Shown here: piece after piece, positions 1 through 9,947 of the stretch
Layout of the letters: each line of letters begins with the position of its first letter
Numbering within the stretch: the first letter of the stretch is position 1
DNA from: JAAZAI01 sp050942875
GTDB taxonomy: Bacteria > Verrucomicrobiota > Kiritimatiellia > RFP12 > UBA3636
Assembly (NCBI GenBank): GCA_050942875.1
Contig: JBMNOD010000068.1
Coordinates: 1 to 18,473 of the forward strand
Reading direction: 5' to 3'
DNA length: 18,473 bases
The notes under the pieces: generated by a model
The model's input: the letters and a program-made list of their open reading frames with translations, nothing else
What the model was told of the DNA's origin: nothing
Database searches by the model: none
Made by a program: the position numbers and the translations under genes

Positions 1-94
1 GAAGATCCGGGTCGAGCAGGAAGTCAAGCAGTCCTACGTAGGCAATGCCGCTGTCGTCGAAGGACGGAAGTTGCAGCGGATCGTTCACGACCAT
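1..94 (-). CDS. N-terminus of an unidentified protein, cut by the window edge
   Basis: Only the first 31 codons are visible. They begin MVVNDPLQLPSFDD and continue to DFLLDPDL at the edge. The ATG at 94 is preceded by AGGA five bases upstream, and the codons look protein-coding (acidic, no low-complexity bias). The same frame stays open upstream of the ATG for more than 100 bases, reading QLERIGDSFRKI just before it, so a longer product from a non-ATG start is possible. That upstream stretch runs into repeat-like sequence. I do not recognise the family. The gene is divergent from the histidine kinase, with about 500 bases of repeats between them. Confidence 0.4.
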   Translation of the reverse strand, partial: MVVNDPLQLPSFDDSGIAYVGLLDFLLDPDL

Positions 95-528
95 GATTTT
101 CCTGAACGAGTCGCCGATTCTTTCAAGTTGGCTGGATTTCTCATAAAGTTGAAAGCACAGTCTACGGAACTTTGAGCAGAAATGCAAGTCGAATGAGGGC
201 TTGACGCTGGAAACTTGAAACTTGGCCGAGGCGGCTTCGCCGAGTGGGGAGGTGTTGCCTCTTGACACTTGAAATTTGGCGGGCTTGGCGTAAGTTTTTT
301 CACCAGAAGGGCAAGAAGGGCAGGAAGGTAAAGAAACGGGGTCTGGGGTGTCCCCAGCCTGAACTTCTCTCTTCTCACCCCTCTCTTCTCTCTAAAACAG
401 GAAAAATAGGGGACGAAAAATAGGGGACAGACCCCTATAGCGTTTTTGGGGCTTGTCCCCAAAACACCTGACGGGAGTCGATGGGCGTCGATGTCAGTAG
501 AAAATAGAAAAGAGCCGGCAGAGTCTTC
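95..528. repeat. Intergenic repeat region upstream of the histidine kinase
   Basis: No convincing gene is seen here. At 205-290 there are degenerate copies of CTTGAAACTTGGC / CTTGAAATTTGGC. At 301-330 there is a purine-rich AGAAGGGCA repeat. At 338-400 lies one copy of a dispersed element that starts GGGGTCTGGGGTGTCCCC and continues into a C/T-rich tail; it is the reverse complement of the 63-bp unit arrayed near 14.6-14.8 kb. At 413-436 a hairpin TAGGGG-acag-ACCCCTA follows. At 442-465 a stronger hairpin GTTTTTGGGG-cttgt-CCCCAAAAC could act as a bidirectional terminator. Confidence 0.7.
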
Positions 529-557
529 TTGACGCGGTGGGTCGAATTGGCTAGACT
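529..557 (+). promoter_or_regulatory. Sigma-70-type promoter of the histidine kinase gene
   Basis: The -35 is TTGACG (529-534). A 17-base spacer leads to the -10 TAGACT (552-557). Transcription would start near 564. This makes the GTG at 558 unusable as a start codon and supports the ATG at 600. The pattern was found by eye; no other element at the site argues against it. Confidence 0.55.
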
Positions 558-599
558 GTGAGTCATTCAGTCGCTTTTCTTGTTCATGGAGCAGATCGC

Positions 600-1802
600 A
601 TGTCTTCGCAAGGTGGATTTCTTGACAAATTGGTTTCCAGGATGGATCGTCTGGATCCCGAAAGCCTCCAGACCCAGTTCCTGAACCTCGTGCGGGAACG
701 TGGTCTGCTTGAAACGATCTTCCGGTCGATTCAAGAGGGCATCGTCGTCGTCTCTGCAGACGGACGTCTCTTTTATGCAAACCATGCAGCCGAAACGATG
801 TTTGGCTTCGAGATCACCCGCATGCGCGGGCGCCCCGTCGCCCGCTACATGCCCGACGTGGACTGGGATCGTCTGGCGCAGCGCGAGGAGAGCGAATGGG
901 CGAGGCTCTCTGCAAGCGAGGTTGAGGTCATTAGCCCACAGCGGCGCATCCTCCAAATGTACGCCGTGCCGATGGAAGAAGGTCCCGAAGGCGCCGGCCC
1001 GTGCGTCGTGGCCATCCTTCGCGACGTCACGCGGCAGCGTGAGGACGAAGCCGCGTTCATCGAATCCGAGCGCATGCAGGCCGTGCGGCTGCTTGCCGCC
1101 AGCGTCGCCCATGAAATCGGCAACCCGCTCAACGCCCTGGGCATCCACCTCCAGCTCCTGGAACGCGAAGTGAAAACCTTGCCCGAGGACGAGCGGGAGC
1201 GCATCGGCGAGCTCATCGCCGTGGCGCGCGACGAAGTCGCCCGCCTCGACCTGATCCTCTCGAAATTCCTGCGAGCGCTGCGTCCCAGCGCGCCGGAGCT
1301 CGCCGCCTGCGACATGCTGCAAGTCCTCAAGGACGCCCTTCGCGCGATGAAGGCGGGCATCAACGAACGTCGCATCAACGTCGCCGTGCTCCACGACGGC
1401 CCGCTGCCCGAGGTCATGGCCGACGCGCAGCAGATGAAGCAGGTCTTCTTCAACATCATCAAAAACGCCCTGCAGGCCATGAAAGACGGCGGTCGTCTCG
1501 AAATCCGCCTCTCCGCCGACGACCGCGACATGACCCTCGCGTTCAAGGACACCGGTTCGGGCATCGCCGAAGAGCGGCTCCATCGTCTCTTCGAGCCGTT
1601 CCAGTCCGGCAAGGCCTCGGGCCACGGGCTCGGCCTTGCCATCGTCCACCGCATCGTCCAGGAGCATGGCGGCCGCGTCGATGTCGCCAGCAAGCCGGGC
1701 GAAGGCGCCTGCTTCCGCGTCGTGCTCCCTCTCGCCAACCGCCGCATCCGAAGGATCGAAAGTTTTGGGGGGCGATCCCCCAAAACAGGTTTTAGCGGCT
1801 AG
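600..1802 (+). CDS. PAS-domain sensor histidine kinase (NtrB/AtoS-like)
   Basis: This 400-aa cytosolic two-component kinase probably phosphorylates the NtrC-type regulator encoded next. An N-terminal helical stretch (1-35) leads into a PAS domain (about 36-150, with GIVVVSADGRLFYANHAAE). The HisKA dimerisation helix carries the phosphoacceptor H171 in HEIGNPL. The ATPase domain shows the N box (NIIKNALQAM, N289), the G1 box (DTGSGI, D317), the F box (LFEPF) and the G2 box (GHGLGLA). No membrane segment is seen, so the signal is probably sensed in the cytoplasm. The ATG at 600 has GGAG eight bases upstream. The longer GTG start at 558 overlaps the promoter and is rejected. The last 15 or so residues (after NRRIRRIE) are encoded by a hairpin repeat and replace whatever tail the family normally has. 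Confidence 0.93.
   Translation: MSSQGGFLDKLVSRMDRLDPESLQTQFLNLVRERGLLETIFRSIQEGIVVVSADGRLFYANHAAETMFGFEITRMRGRPVARYMPDVDWDRLAQREESEWARLSASEVEVISPQRRILQMYAVPMEEGPEGAGPCVVAILRDVTRQREDEAAFIESERMQAVRLLAASVAHEIGNPLNALGIHLQLLEREVKTLPEDERERIGELIAVARDEVARLDLILSKFLRALRPSAPELAACDMLQVLKDALRAMKAGINERRINVAVLHDGPLPEVMADAQQMKQVFFNIIKNALQAMKDGGRLEIRLSADDRDMTLAFKDTGSGIAEERLHRLFEPFQSGKASGHGLGLAIVHRIVQEHGGRVDVASKPGEGACFRVVLPLANRRIRRIESFGGRSPKTGFSG
1762..1786. repeat. Palindromic repeat hairpin inside the kinase 3' end
   Basis: A perfect 10-bp inverted repeat GTTTTGGGGG / CCCCCAAAAC encloses the loop GCGAT, within the last codons of the kinase and just before its TAG stop. It belongs to the same TTTTGGGG...CCCCAAAA family seen at 442-465, and in half form at 14342-14360. 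The following AGGTTTTAG has a short T run, so the element might attenuate transcription into the downstream regulator gene. Confidence 0.75.
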
Positions 1803-2184
1803 CGGCTAGTGCCGAAAGGACTTTTGAGGGCAAGAGACGCGAGACAAGAGACAAGACCGGGATCGGAGACCTTTAGACCCCACAGCCCCCTTTCGTGCAT
1901 TTCGTGTGTTTCGTAGTTAAAACCCGCCACTCTCTCGCCCACCCTCCTTTGTTTTTTGTGTTTTTCGTGGCTATTCCCTACCCACCCGCGCCACCTTTTC
2001 GCAGGTCGACAAAGCTCACGCCAAAGCTCGCGACAAAGTTTCCTGAAAGACACTCATCATTCATCACCCATCACTGTAAAACTCCTCTCCACTCTCTTCT
2101 CTCCCTCTCTTCTCTCTTCTCTCCACCCACTCTCTTCTCTCCACTCTCTTCTCTCTTCTCTCCACTCTCTACTCCCTACTCCCT
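1803..2184. repeat. Repeat-filled gap and pyrimidine leader between kinase and regulator
   Basis: No gene is seen. A duplicated AGCGGCTAGCGGCTAG begins the gap. At 1894-1920 and 1950-1975 there are dispersed repeats of the TTTCGTGTGTTTCGTAG and GTGTTTTTCGTGGCTATT types. At 2007-2042 there are degenerate copies of GACAAAGCTC. From 2077 to the regulator's ATG no G occurs at all: the tract is TCTCTTCTCTCC-like for roughly 100 bases, leaving the regulator without a purine-rich Shine-Dalgarno sequence. Confidence 0.8.
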
Positions 2185-3577
<1,393 letters not shown>

Positions 3578-3585
<8 letters not shown>

Positions 3586-4561
3586 CGGCGGTTTCACCGT
3601 CGAGCCCGACGGCACGCGCACGCTCGCCCGCCGCGTCACGCCGGCGCAAGCCGACGGCACGCTGCTCGACGTCCTGCGGCAGGCCCATCCCAGCTACGTC
3701 GAAGCCGACATCCTCGACGCCATCGCGTCCGGCGCGCTGACGCTCGACGGGCGGCCGGCCGCCGCCGACGCGCGCCTCGCCGAAGGCATGCGCATCGCCT
3801 GGCGCATCGCGCCGCGCCCCGAACCCGAAGTCGACGACCGTTTCGACATCGTCTTCGAGGACGATCACCTGGCCGTCGTCTCCAAAAGCGGCAATCTTCC
3901 GTGCCATCCCGCAGGACGCTACCAGGCCAACACGCTGCTGGGCCTGCTCGCCGCGCGGCACGGTCTGCACGATGCCGCGCTCGTCAACCGCATCGACCGC
4001 GAGACGTCCGGCCTCGTCCTCGTCGCGAAGACCCGCGAGGCCGCCTCAGCCTGCGGGGCGCTGATGATGGCCGGCGGCTTCGACAAGCGCTATCTCGCGC
4101 TCGTGGAAGGGTCGTGGCCCCGCCACGACGACTGGCGCGAAGTGCGCGGCAAGATCGTCCTCGTGCGCGGCGACATCGTGTACAAGAAGCGCGAGTTCCG
4201 CCCAGACGACGCGCACGACCCCGCCAGCCCGACCTTTGCGCTCACCCGCTTCCGCCGCCTTCGCCGCGCGGCGGAGCTTTCCCTGCTCGAGGTCGAGCCC
4301 GTGACCGGACGCCCCCACCAGATCCGCGCCACGCTCAAGGCGATCGGCTTCCCGCTCGTCGGCGACAAGCTCTACGGCGTCGACGAAACGATCTACGCGC
4401 GCATGTGCGCCGACGCGATCACACCGGCCGACCGCGCCGCGCTGCGGATGCGCCGCCAGGCGCTCCACGCGAAATCCCTTGCCTTCCGCCATCCCTTCAC
4501 CCGACAGCCCCTCGCCTTCGAAGCCCCGCTTCCCCCCGACGAACCTCTCTGGCGCCTCTGA
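3578..4561 (+). CDS. RluA-family RNA pseudouridine synthase
   Basis: This 327-aa protein is predicted to isomerise specific uridines in rRNA or tRNA. An S4-like RNA-binding domain occupies roughly 24-75. The catalytic domain follows (about 86-315), with the motif II sequence NRIDRETSG holding the catalytic aspartate D140. It also has the family motif GRPHQIR (244-250) and VGDKLYG after it. Motif II usually reads HRLD; the N in place of H is a mild departure, but the Asp and TSG are kept. The start chosen is the ATG at 3578, which overlaps the end of the response regulator by 8 bp and so suggests translational coupling. The longer open frame from 3329 is a shadow of the regulator. The exact target base cannot be read from the sequence. 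Confidence 0.92.
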
Positions 4562-4582
4562 TGCCCCGCCAGGCGCAAATTT

Positions 4583-4617
4583 GGGGACAGGCCCCAGCGC
4601 TTGCTTGCAAGGCGCTG
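4583..4617. terminator. Two adjacent hairpins between convergent genes
   Basis: GGGG-acagg-CCCC (4583-4595) is followed directly by CAGCGCTT...GGCGCTG (4595-4617; 8 bp with one G.U pair). They lie between the stops of two convergent genes. There is no T tract, so intrinsic termination is uncertain. The first hairpin resembles the dispersed GGGGACAG.CCCC repeats elsewhere in the window. Confidence 0.4.
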
Positions 4618-4690
4618 TCGCCACCGCAACCCAAGATCCGAGTTCTCCGACGCAATCCCGTCTGCCCGCACGTCGGCTTCGGTGAACCGC

Positions 4691-5749
4691 TCAAGACTGT
4701 TGATGCGGTTGCCCGTCCGTTCGGTGCCGTAGACGAGCGGGAAAGGTCGGTGCGGTCGACAGGACGAGCCCCTCCTCCGTCACACGGTTTTCGAAGCAAA
4801 CCGTGCTCGTGACGGGTTGATTTGGCGACGCCACAAAGTGACGCCTTTCCCAGACGGGGTCGTCCGAGTCCGTCGAAATCCATTCGCGCCGGACAACCTT
4901 GCGTTCGTTCAGCTTCGGCGCGCCCTTGACGATCGAATCGGCGAAAGCGGCAATCTCCGGGGGATCGCCCTCCCACTGTCCGTGCGGCATCCGAACCTTG
5001 ATCGAGAAAAGCGGGTTGCCCGTCGAAAGCGCGGTCTCCTTGAACGAATCGAGCGGGAAGAAACGGTCGTTCGTGCCCGTGCACCAGAGCGTCGGCACAC
5101 GACAATGCCGCGCATACTGCGCCGGATCCCACAGCTCGTCCCAGCGCGCGCCGATTTCCGGCGTCCACAGCGAGTGTTTGCGCAAATTGCCGCAAGCGTA
5201 GACCGGCGCTGCGAAAGCAAAACGCGAGTCGACGCCGCTGGCGATGATCATCAACACGCCGCCCCAGGAAATGCCCGTCAGGCCGATCTTCCCGGCATCC
5301 ACTTCCGGAAGACTGCGCAGGAACGTATGCGACCGGATGACGGTCTCGACAGCGTGATACGGCCACTGTTCCTCCGGCTTCAGCCCTTCGTCAGCAAAGC
5401 AGCCCCAGCCGTTCGGCCCCGACCACGCATGCCGCGTGTGACACATGGAGTGTTCCGCATCCCCAGGCAGTCCTCCACACGTATCCATCGCGATCGCGGC
5501 ATAGCCGCGCGCGTTCCAGGTCCGAACCCACCGATGAAACGCCGTGCCGCCTCCACCGTGAACAAGCACAATGCCTGGAACCTTCTTCCCCGCCGTCGCT
5601 CCCGGCGGCAAGGCGTAGTAGGCAAAAAACCGAGTCGCACGACCCTTCCACGGGACGTTCTCCAGCCACACGGCCTTGACGCCCTTCGTCTCGCGTTCGG
5701 GAATCGGCCAGCTCCCGACCTCCTCGGGGATGGGAAACGTGACCTTCAT
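4691..5749 (-). CDS. Alpha/beta-hydrolase, dienelactone hydrolase/acetyl-xylan-esterase-like
   Basis: This 352-aa serine hydrolase probably removes ester groups (for example acetyl) from sugars. The oxyanion-type HGGGG lies at 64-68. The catalytic triad reads as S161 in GISWGG, D228 in GTNDRFFP and H256 in MPHGQW. No signal peptide is seen, so it should act in the cytoplasm on imported fragments. It is the last gene of the six-gene minus-strand operon. The ATG at 5749 has a good GGAGG five bases upstream. An alternative ATG at 5803 (18 codons longer, MDDKFHRPR...) has AGGTGA overlapping the fucosidase stop and could also be used. Exact family membership and substrate are inferred from the fold and its fucosidase neighbour; no ester linkage can be named. 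Confidence 0.82.
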   Translation of the reverse strand: MKVTFPIPEEVGSWPIPERETKGVKAVWLENVPWKGRATRFFAYYALPPGATAGKKVPGIVLVHGGGGTAFHRWVRTWNARGYAAIAMDTCGGLPGDAEHSMCHTRHAWSGPNGWGCFADEGLKPEEQWPYHAVETVIRSHTFLRSLPEVDAGKIGLTGISWGGVLMIIASGVDSRFAFAAPVYACGNLRKHSLWTPEIGARWDELWDPAQYARHCRVPTLWCTGTNDRFFPLDSFKETALSTGNPLFSIKVRMPHGQWEGDPPEIAAFADSIVKGAPKLNERKVVRREWISTDSDDPVWERRHFVASPNQPVTSTVCFENRVTEEGLVLSTAPTFPARLRHRTDGQPHQQS

Positions 5750-5807
5750 GACGTCCTCCCTCCGCTCGCTGCCACAACGTGGCCTGTGAAATTTGTCGTC
5801 CATGATA

Positions 5808-7178
5808 TCACCTGTGAATCTCAAAGGCATCCGCATAGGCATCACGCTTAAAGCCTTCCGGCAAGTTGAGCGTGATGCCACGCTCGTAATCCCCGGTTGT
5901 CTCCGAAAATGAAAACTCGCGTCCCGAAGCGAGGTGGACAACCTTTTGAACGGCCCCCTCGTTCAAATCGAGATTCATGAAAAGAGCCACCAGCGGATGC
6001 TCCGCCTCGTCCCATAGGCGGATGGCGAAGACCCGCCCGTCTTTTGTCCGCGTGAAACGCCATTTGCCAAGCGCGCAAGGCATAACGGCGCGCGTTGCAT
6101 AGATCGCGCCGCCATTCTTCACCAGCCAGGCACCCATGGCCTCCATCCGTTCGACTGCAGGCCGCGGCAACCGGCCATCCGGCATGGGGCCCACATTGAG
6201 CGCGAGGTTCCCGCCCTTCGCGACGATGTCGACAAGAAGGTGGATGAGCTGGCGCGGACTCTTGTAGACATCGTCGTAGTGGTAGCCCCAGCCGTCCGCC
6301 ATCGTCATGCACGTTTCCCACGGATACGACAGCGGCTTCTCCGGCACGCACTGCTCGGGCGTCTTGACATTCATGCATTCGTCATTGGAACCGCGATCGA
6401 CGACGATGAGGTCAGGCTTGATCTTCCGGGCGGATTCAACGACATCCTCCATCTTCATGTCGCAACCGCAGTTCTGCTCGAAGAACCAGCCGCCGTCCAG
6501 CCAGAGGATGTCGATCGGCCCGTAATTGCCGACGAGTTCAAGCATCTGGTTCTTGGCAAAGTCGCGGAAACGACTCCACTTCTCGGGATGCTCCCGGACG
6601 TCATACGTCGGCCATCGGTCCGTGTAGCGACCGATGCCGCGCCCTTCCCAATAATCCTCGTGATGGAAATCGGCTTTTGAGAAGTAGCAGCTGATGCCCA
6701 GCCCCTCGGCACGACACGCATTGAAGAGCGACTTCACGATGTCCGCATTCGGATTTGTCGAATACGGACACGACGGATCGGTCACCTTGTAGTCGGTGTA
6801 TTTCGTGTCGAACAGGCAGAACCCGTCATGGTGCTTGGTTGTGAAGGCCACATAGCGGAATCCGCAAGCCTTCGCCTTCCGCGCGATTTCCCCGGCATTG
6901 AAGCGAAGCGGATTGAACGAGCGGTTCAAGGCGTAATACTGTTTCTTGAACGCGGCGTCGTCTCGCTCCCATTCAATGTCGGCTCTCGCCCAAAACGCAT
7001 CTTTGGTCACGAGCGGCCACGACTCCGTGATGCCCATTTGCGTGTACAGTCCGAAATGCATCATGAAGCACAGCTTCTGGTCCTTGAACCATTCAAGACG
7101 TTCCCGCACAAGCGGCGACGACGGCTCGACATACGAATCCGGAGCCTGGACGGGAGGTTTTTGTTCAATCTGATTCAT
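5808..7178 (-). CDS. GH29 alpha-L-fucosidase, cytosolic
   Basis: This 456-aa retaining fucosidase releases L-fucose from glycans. Family hallmarks include MMHFGLY (H41), the substrate-contacting TTKHHDGF (H116/H117), and the nucleophile D228 in DILWLDGGW. KGGNLALNVGPMPDG is also present at the end of the barrel, before a C-terminal beta domain. There is no signal peptide or lipobox, unlike many GH29 enzymes, so hydrolysis is expected inside the cell. It starts 4 bases after the stop of the secreted glycosidase upstream, and its stop lies 4 bases before the alternative esterase start, so it is clearly part of the operon. The Shine-Dalgarno is weak (GGAAAG), which fits coupling to the preceding gene. 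The acid/base residue varies in this family and I did not assign it. Confidence 0.93.
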   Translation of the reverse strand: MNQIEQKPPVQAPDSYVEPSSPLVRERLEWFKDQKLCFMMHFGLYTQMGITESWPLVTKDAFWARADIEWERDDAAFKKQYYALNRSFNPLRFNAGEIARKAKACGFRYVAFTTKHHDGFCLFDTKYTDYKVTDPSCPYSTNPNADIVKSLFNACRAEGLGISCYFSKADFHHEDYWEGRGIGRYTDRWPTYDVREHPEKWSRFRDFAKNQMLELVGNYGPIDILWLDGGWFFEQNCGCDMKMEDVVESARKIKPDLIVVDRGSNDECMNVKTPEQCVPEKPLSYPWETCMTMADGWGYHYDDVYKSPRQLIHLLVDIVAKGGNLALNVGPMPDGRLPRPAVERMEAMGAWLVKNGGAIYATRAVMPCALGKWRFTRTKDGRVFAIRLWDEAEHPLVALFMNLDLNEGAVQKVVHLASGREFSFSETTGDYERGITLNLPEGFKRDAYADAFEIHR

Positions 7179-7182
7179 GTCG

Positions 7183-8712
7183 TCACTTTCCGATCAGGTA
7201 AATCGGTCGTTCCGTCAGGAGAATGCGCCTTCCGTCGATGATGGGCGCGGGCTGCGGATTGCCGCAAAGATCGCGGCACTCGTTCAGGGGGCCGAAAGGC
7301 GCGGGCACCTCCCATTCGCATTCGCCCTCGATGCTCCAGACCGCCAGAATGGGCTTGCCATTTTTGACAAAGCCCGCCACGCGATATTTGTCTGGCTCCG
7401 TCGAAAGGTCCTTTTGGAACGTGGCCGTGCCCAGAAGGCGCGTCAGGTAGGCGACCGCCGCGAAGGACGGCTTGGGGGTGAGGTCTCGGTGCAGCATGCC
7501 GAAGCTGTCTTCGGCCCCCGATCGCTCGCCCCCGTCGTCAATGAAGTCGTATTGGCAGGCGAATTCGCACCCCGCCTCCTTGGCCGCGAGATACATGCGG
7601 ACGATGCACTCGGCCTGGCCGGCGTAGCTGGCTTTCGGATAGCAGCCGGCCACTTCCCAAAACTGCCCCTCCCCGTCAAAGGTCGGCCATCCGGCCTCGG
7701 TGACGACCCAGCGATCCGCCCCGCCGTGCTTCTTCGCCAGCGCCCGATGCTTGGCGCCGAAGTCCTTGAGGAAATACTCGCGCTCGGGGCGGTGCTGCGT
7801 GTGGCAATACGGGTGGAACGAAACGACGTTGTGCGCCTGGGCCATGCCGTTTGTGAGCATCATGTCGAGATAGAACTCGACATCCTCGCCGCTCAGCGCA
7901 ACGTTCGCCTTCGGGTCCACCGCCCGAATCGCCGCATCGGCCTTGTGGCAGAGCGTCACGAAGTTCGTCACCCAGCAAACGCCGCTGTCATACGGTTTCT
8001 TGTAGTATGGTGCGAACGAGAAATTCTGCGGCTCGTTCCAAATCTCGTACCACTCGACCTTGCCCAGATGGCGCTTCGCAAGATACGAGCAGAAGTTCGC
8101 GTACGCGTCGGCATCGACGGGGTTGTCGTAGATTGGGTTGCCGTAGCAGACGAGCATGATCAGCTTGATGCCCCTGGCGTTCAGCGCGTCGACATAGGCG
8201 TCGAGTCCACGATAGGGGGTGTAGACGCCCTTCTGCCGCTCGCACGCATCCCAGTGCGGCCCGTCGCGGACGACGCCGATGCCGCCCGCAGCCAGGACGT
8301 CGACAAAGCGGTTGTCGCCGTAGTACCAGCCATGGTGATTGTGCGTGCCGACCCCCACCCAGGGGCAGGGGCTTGCCTCGCGCGAGGTCAGACGCGCCAA
8401 CCAAATCGAATTGACGATCTTGCCGTCCTCGTCGAGGGCTTCGTACCGAAACGCCCCGTACTTTTTTGAGAAGTCGCGCTCCTGCACCCACGATGTCGAA
8501 CAGGTGACTTTTCCGGTCGCGACAATCTCGCCGTCCATGTCGATCGCGCGCCATGCCTTCACGCCGCCCGGCACCTTCAGGACGATTTCCTCGCCTGGAT
8601 AGTAGAGGGCATACGGCCGATAGGGTATGATCGTGTCGGGCTTCCCGTCCGGCGCGGCGAGAAGAACGGTTGGCGCGAGGACGGCAAGCCCTCGAAGAAT
8701 GGATGTTTTCAT
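7183..8712 (-). CDS. Secreted clan GH-A glycoside hydrolase (GH39/GH5-like)
   Basis: This 509-aa enzyme has a signal peptide (MKTSILRGLAVLAPTVLLAA, cleavage near 20). A short beta domain (about 25-115) is followed by a TIM barrel (about 120-430) and a small C-terminal beta region. The two catalytic glutamates typical of clan GH-A are visible: acid/base E227 in YEIWNEPQ and nucleophile E339 in VVTEAGWP, about 110 residues apart as expected. The start at 8712 is chosen because the signal peptide begins there. The upstream extension to 9129 is a shadow of the SUMF1 gene. It starts 4 bases after that gene's stop. The barrel resembles GH39-like or unclassified GH-A enzymes and the substrate cannot be told from sequence. 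It probably cuts the target glycan outside the cytoplasm before import. Confidence 0.85.
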   Translation of the reverse strand: MKTSILRGLAVLAPTVLLAAPDGKPDTIIPYRPYALYYPGEEIVLKVPGGVKAWRAIDMDGEIVATGKVTCSTSWVQERDFSKKYGAFRYEALDEDGKIVNSIWLARLTSREASPCPWVGVGTHNHHGWYYGDNRFVDVLAAGGIGVVRDGPHWDACERQKGVYTPYRGLDAYVDALNARGIKLIMLVCYGNPIYDNPVDADAYANFCSYLAKRHLGKVEWYEIWNEPQNFSFAPYYKKPYDSGVCWVTNFVTLCHKADAAIRAVDPKANVALSGEDVEFYLDMMLTNGMAQAHNVVSFHPYCHTQHRPEREYFLKDFGAKHRALAKKHGGADRWVVTEAGWPTFDGEGQFWEVAGCYPKASYAGQAECIVRMYLAAKEAGCEFACQYDFIDDGGERSGAEDSFGMLHRDLTPKPSFAAVAYLTRLLGTATFQKDLSTEPDKYRVAGFVKNGKPILAVWSIEGECEWEVPAPFGPLNECRDLCGNPQPAPIIDGRRILLTERPIYLIGK

Positions 8713-8716
8713 TTGA

Positions 8717-9928
8717 CTACCGAATGTCCACCGCCAAGCGGAACCCATAATGATCGTTAGCTCCCGTTGAGGAGATGGGGTAGGCTGCGATATGCGCACT
8801 CCGACAATACTGGGCCTCATACCAGTAGCTGCCACCACGAATGACACTGTTGGTGGCATCGTTGCCGGCATAGCCCGTCGGATCAAGCAGTTTCTTGTTG
8901 AGATGCGACGGCAAGCCCAAAACCGGATCGACCTTGTCGAGGCAGTGTTCCCAGACATTCCCGTGCATGTCATGGAGGCCGAACGAATTTGCATTCTTCG
9001 TGCCGACGTCGTGTGATGCACCGCCGGAATCACGGTTGCACCAGCAGACATCGTCGGCCTCGTTGGAATTGTTGTGCGCCAGGCTCCGACCGTTGCAGAA
9101 CGCGCTCTCGGTACCGGCCCGGCAGGCATATTCCCACTGCGCGGAAGTCGGCAGCGTCAGGCCGGCTTCGCCGAATTTGGCGTTCCAGGCGGCAAGCTTG
9201 CCCATCATCCAGTTGTAGTTGGATCCGGTTTCACAATAGGGGCGCATCCCGTCGCCAGCCGTGCCGGCGCCGCCGTCGAGGCACTCGATCTGGGCGCGGG
9301 TCAATTCGTAAATCCCGATGTAGTAATCACCGGAGAGCGTCACATGGCAGACATCCTCGCCGACCTTGCCCGGCCAGTGCCCGACTTCCCCCCCGGGCGT
9401 CCCTTGCACCTTCGACCCCATTCGCCAGTCACGGTTCCGAGGGGTGATTTTTTTGAGGACAAGGCATTGGCGGCGGTACTTGTCGTTGGCGAGGCCGCCA
9501 TCGGGCAATTGCTCCAGCGACTCATAGTACGTGATGGCCTCGGTTCCCGAGCCCTTGCAATCGACGACCATGATCGCGGGCGGCGCGTATGTCGGATGCG
9601 CCGTCAGCTTGACGCTGACCGACCCCCGGGGGATCTTGACATCCCTCAACAAACCCACCCAAGGACGCCATTCGATTGCGCGAGCCCCCGGCGCGACCTT
9701 GTGTCGAACGTCGCCAGTCAGCTCGGCAAGAACGTCCTTGCCGACGGAAACGCCGTTCGTCAGGATGTCGACCGTGACAATGGCGTCGGCCCCCGTCAAC
9801 TGATAGGCGATCGTGGCCATCTCGTTGTCTTGTGAAAACGTCAGGCTGTCGTCGACAATCCTTGGAACTGCGGCGAAGCCGGGCGCCGCCAGCAGAACCA
9901 AAACCGCAAAAACGGAAATCCTGTTCAT
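8717..9928 (-). CDS. Secreted SUMF1/FGE-fold protein, second copy in operon
   Basis: This 403-aa protein has a signal peptide (MNRISVFAVLVLLAAPGFAA), then an Ig-like N-terminal domain (about 22-112, with VDILTNGVSVG). A SUMF1/formylglycine-generating-enzyme fold follows (about 155-402, with LPTSAQWEYACRAG, HDMHGNVWEHCL and RGGSYWYEAQYCRSA). True FGEs use two cysteines, RGGSYLC...YC. Here only the second (C375) survives; the first is Y or W. Copper-dependent oxidation of sulfatases is therefore unlikely, and no sulfatase gene is in the window. A structural or carbohydrate-binding role is a guess. The ATG at 9928 has AGGGGGA just upstream and lies 19 bases after its paralogue. The two paralogues share the whole architecture, including the VSVKL-A-P linker. 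Confidence 0.88.
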   Translation of the reverse strand: MNRISVFAVLVLLAAPGFAAVPRIVDDSLTFSQDNEMATIAYQLTGADAIVTVDILTNGVSVGKDVLAELTGDVRHKVAPGARAIEWRPWVGLLRDVKIPRGSVSVKLTAHPTYAPPAIMVVDCKGSGTEAITYYESLEQLPDGGLANDKYRRQCLVLKKITPRNRDWRMGSKVQGTPGGEVGHWPGKVGEDVCHVTLSGDYYIGIYELTRAQIECLDGGAGTAGDGMRPYCETGSNYNWMMGKLAAWNAKFGEAGLTLPTSAQWEYACRAGTESAFCNGRSLAHNNSNEADDVCWCNRDSGGASHDVGTKNANSFGLHDMHGNVWEHCLDKVDPVLGLPSHLNKKLLDPTGYAGNDATNSVIRGGSYWYEAQYCRSAHIAAYPISSTGANDHYGFRLAVDIR

Positions 9929-9947
9929 CTTTTTCCCCCTGTCTATT

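Noticed and set aside
567..1667. Long minus-strand open frame opposite the histidine kinase
   Set aside because: It is a GC-rich antisense shadow; the plus strand carries all kinase motifs and the minus product has no recognisable domain.
4817..5851. Plus-strand frame of 344 codons opposite the esterase
   Set aside because: The minus strand holds a complete catalytic triad and a ribosome site; the plus frame has neither.
7177..8469. Plus-strand frame of 430 codons opposite the GH-A glycosidase
   Set aside because: Antisense shadow of a gene with signal peptide and both catalytic glutamates.
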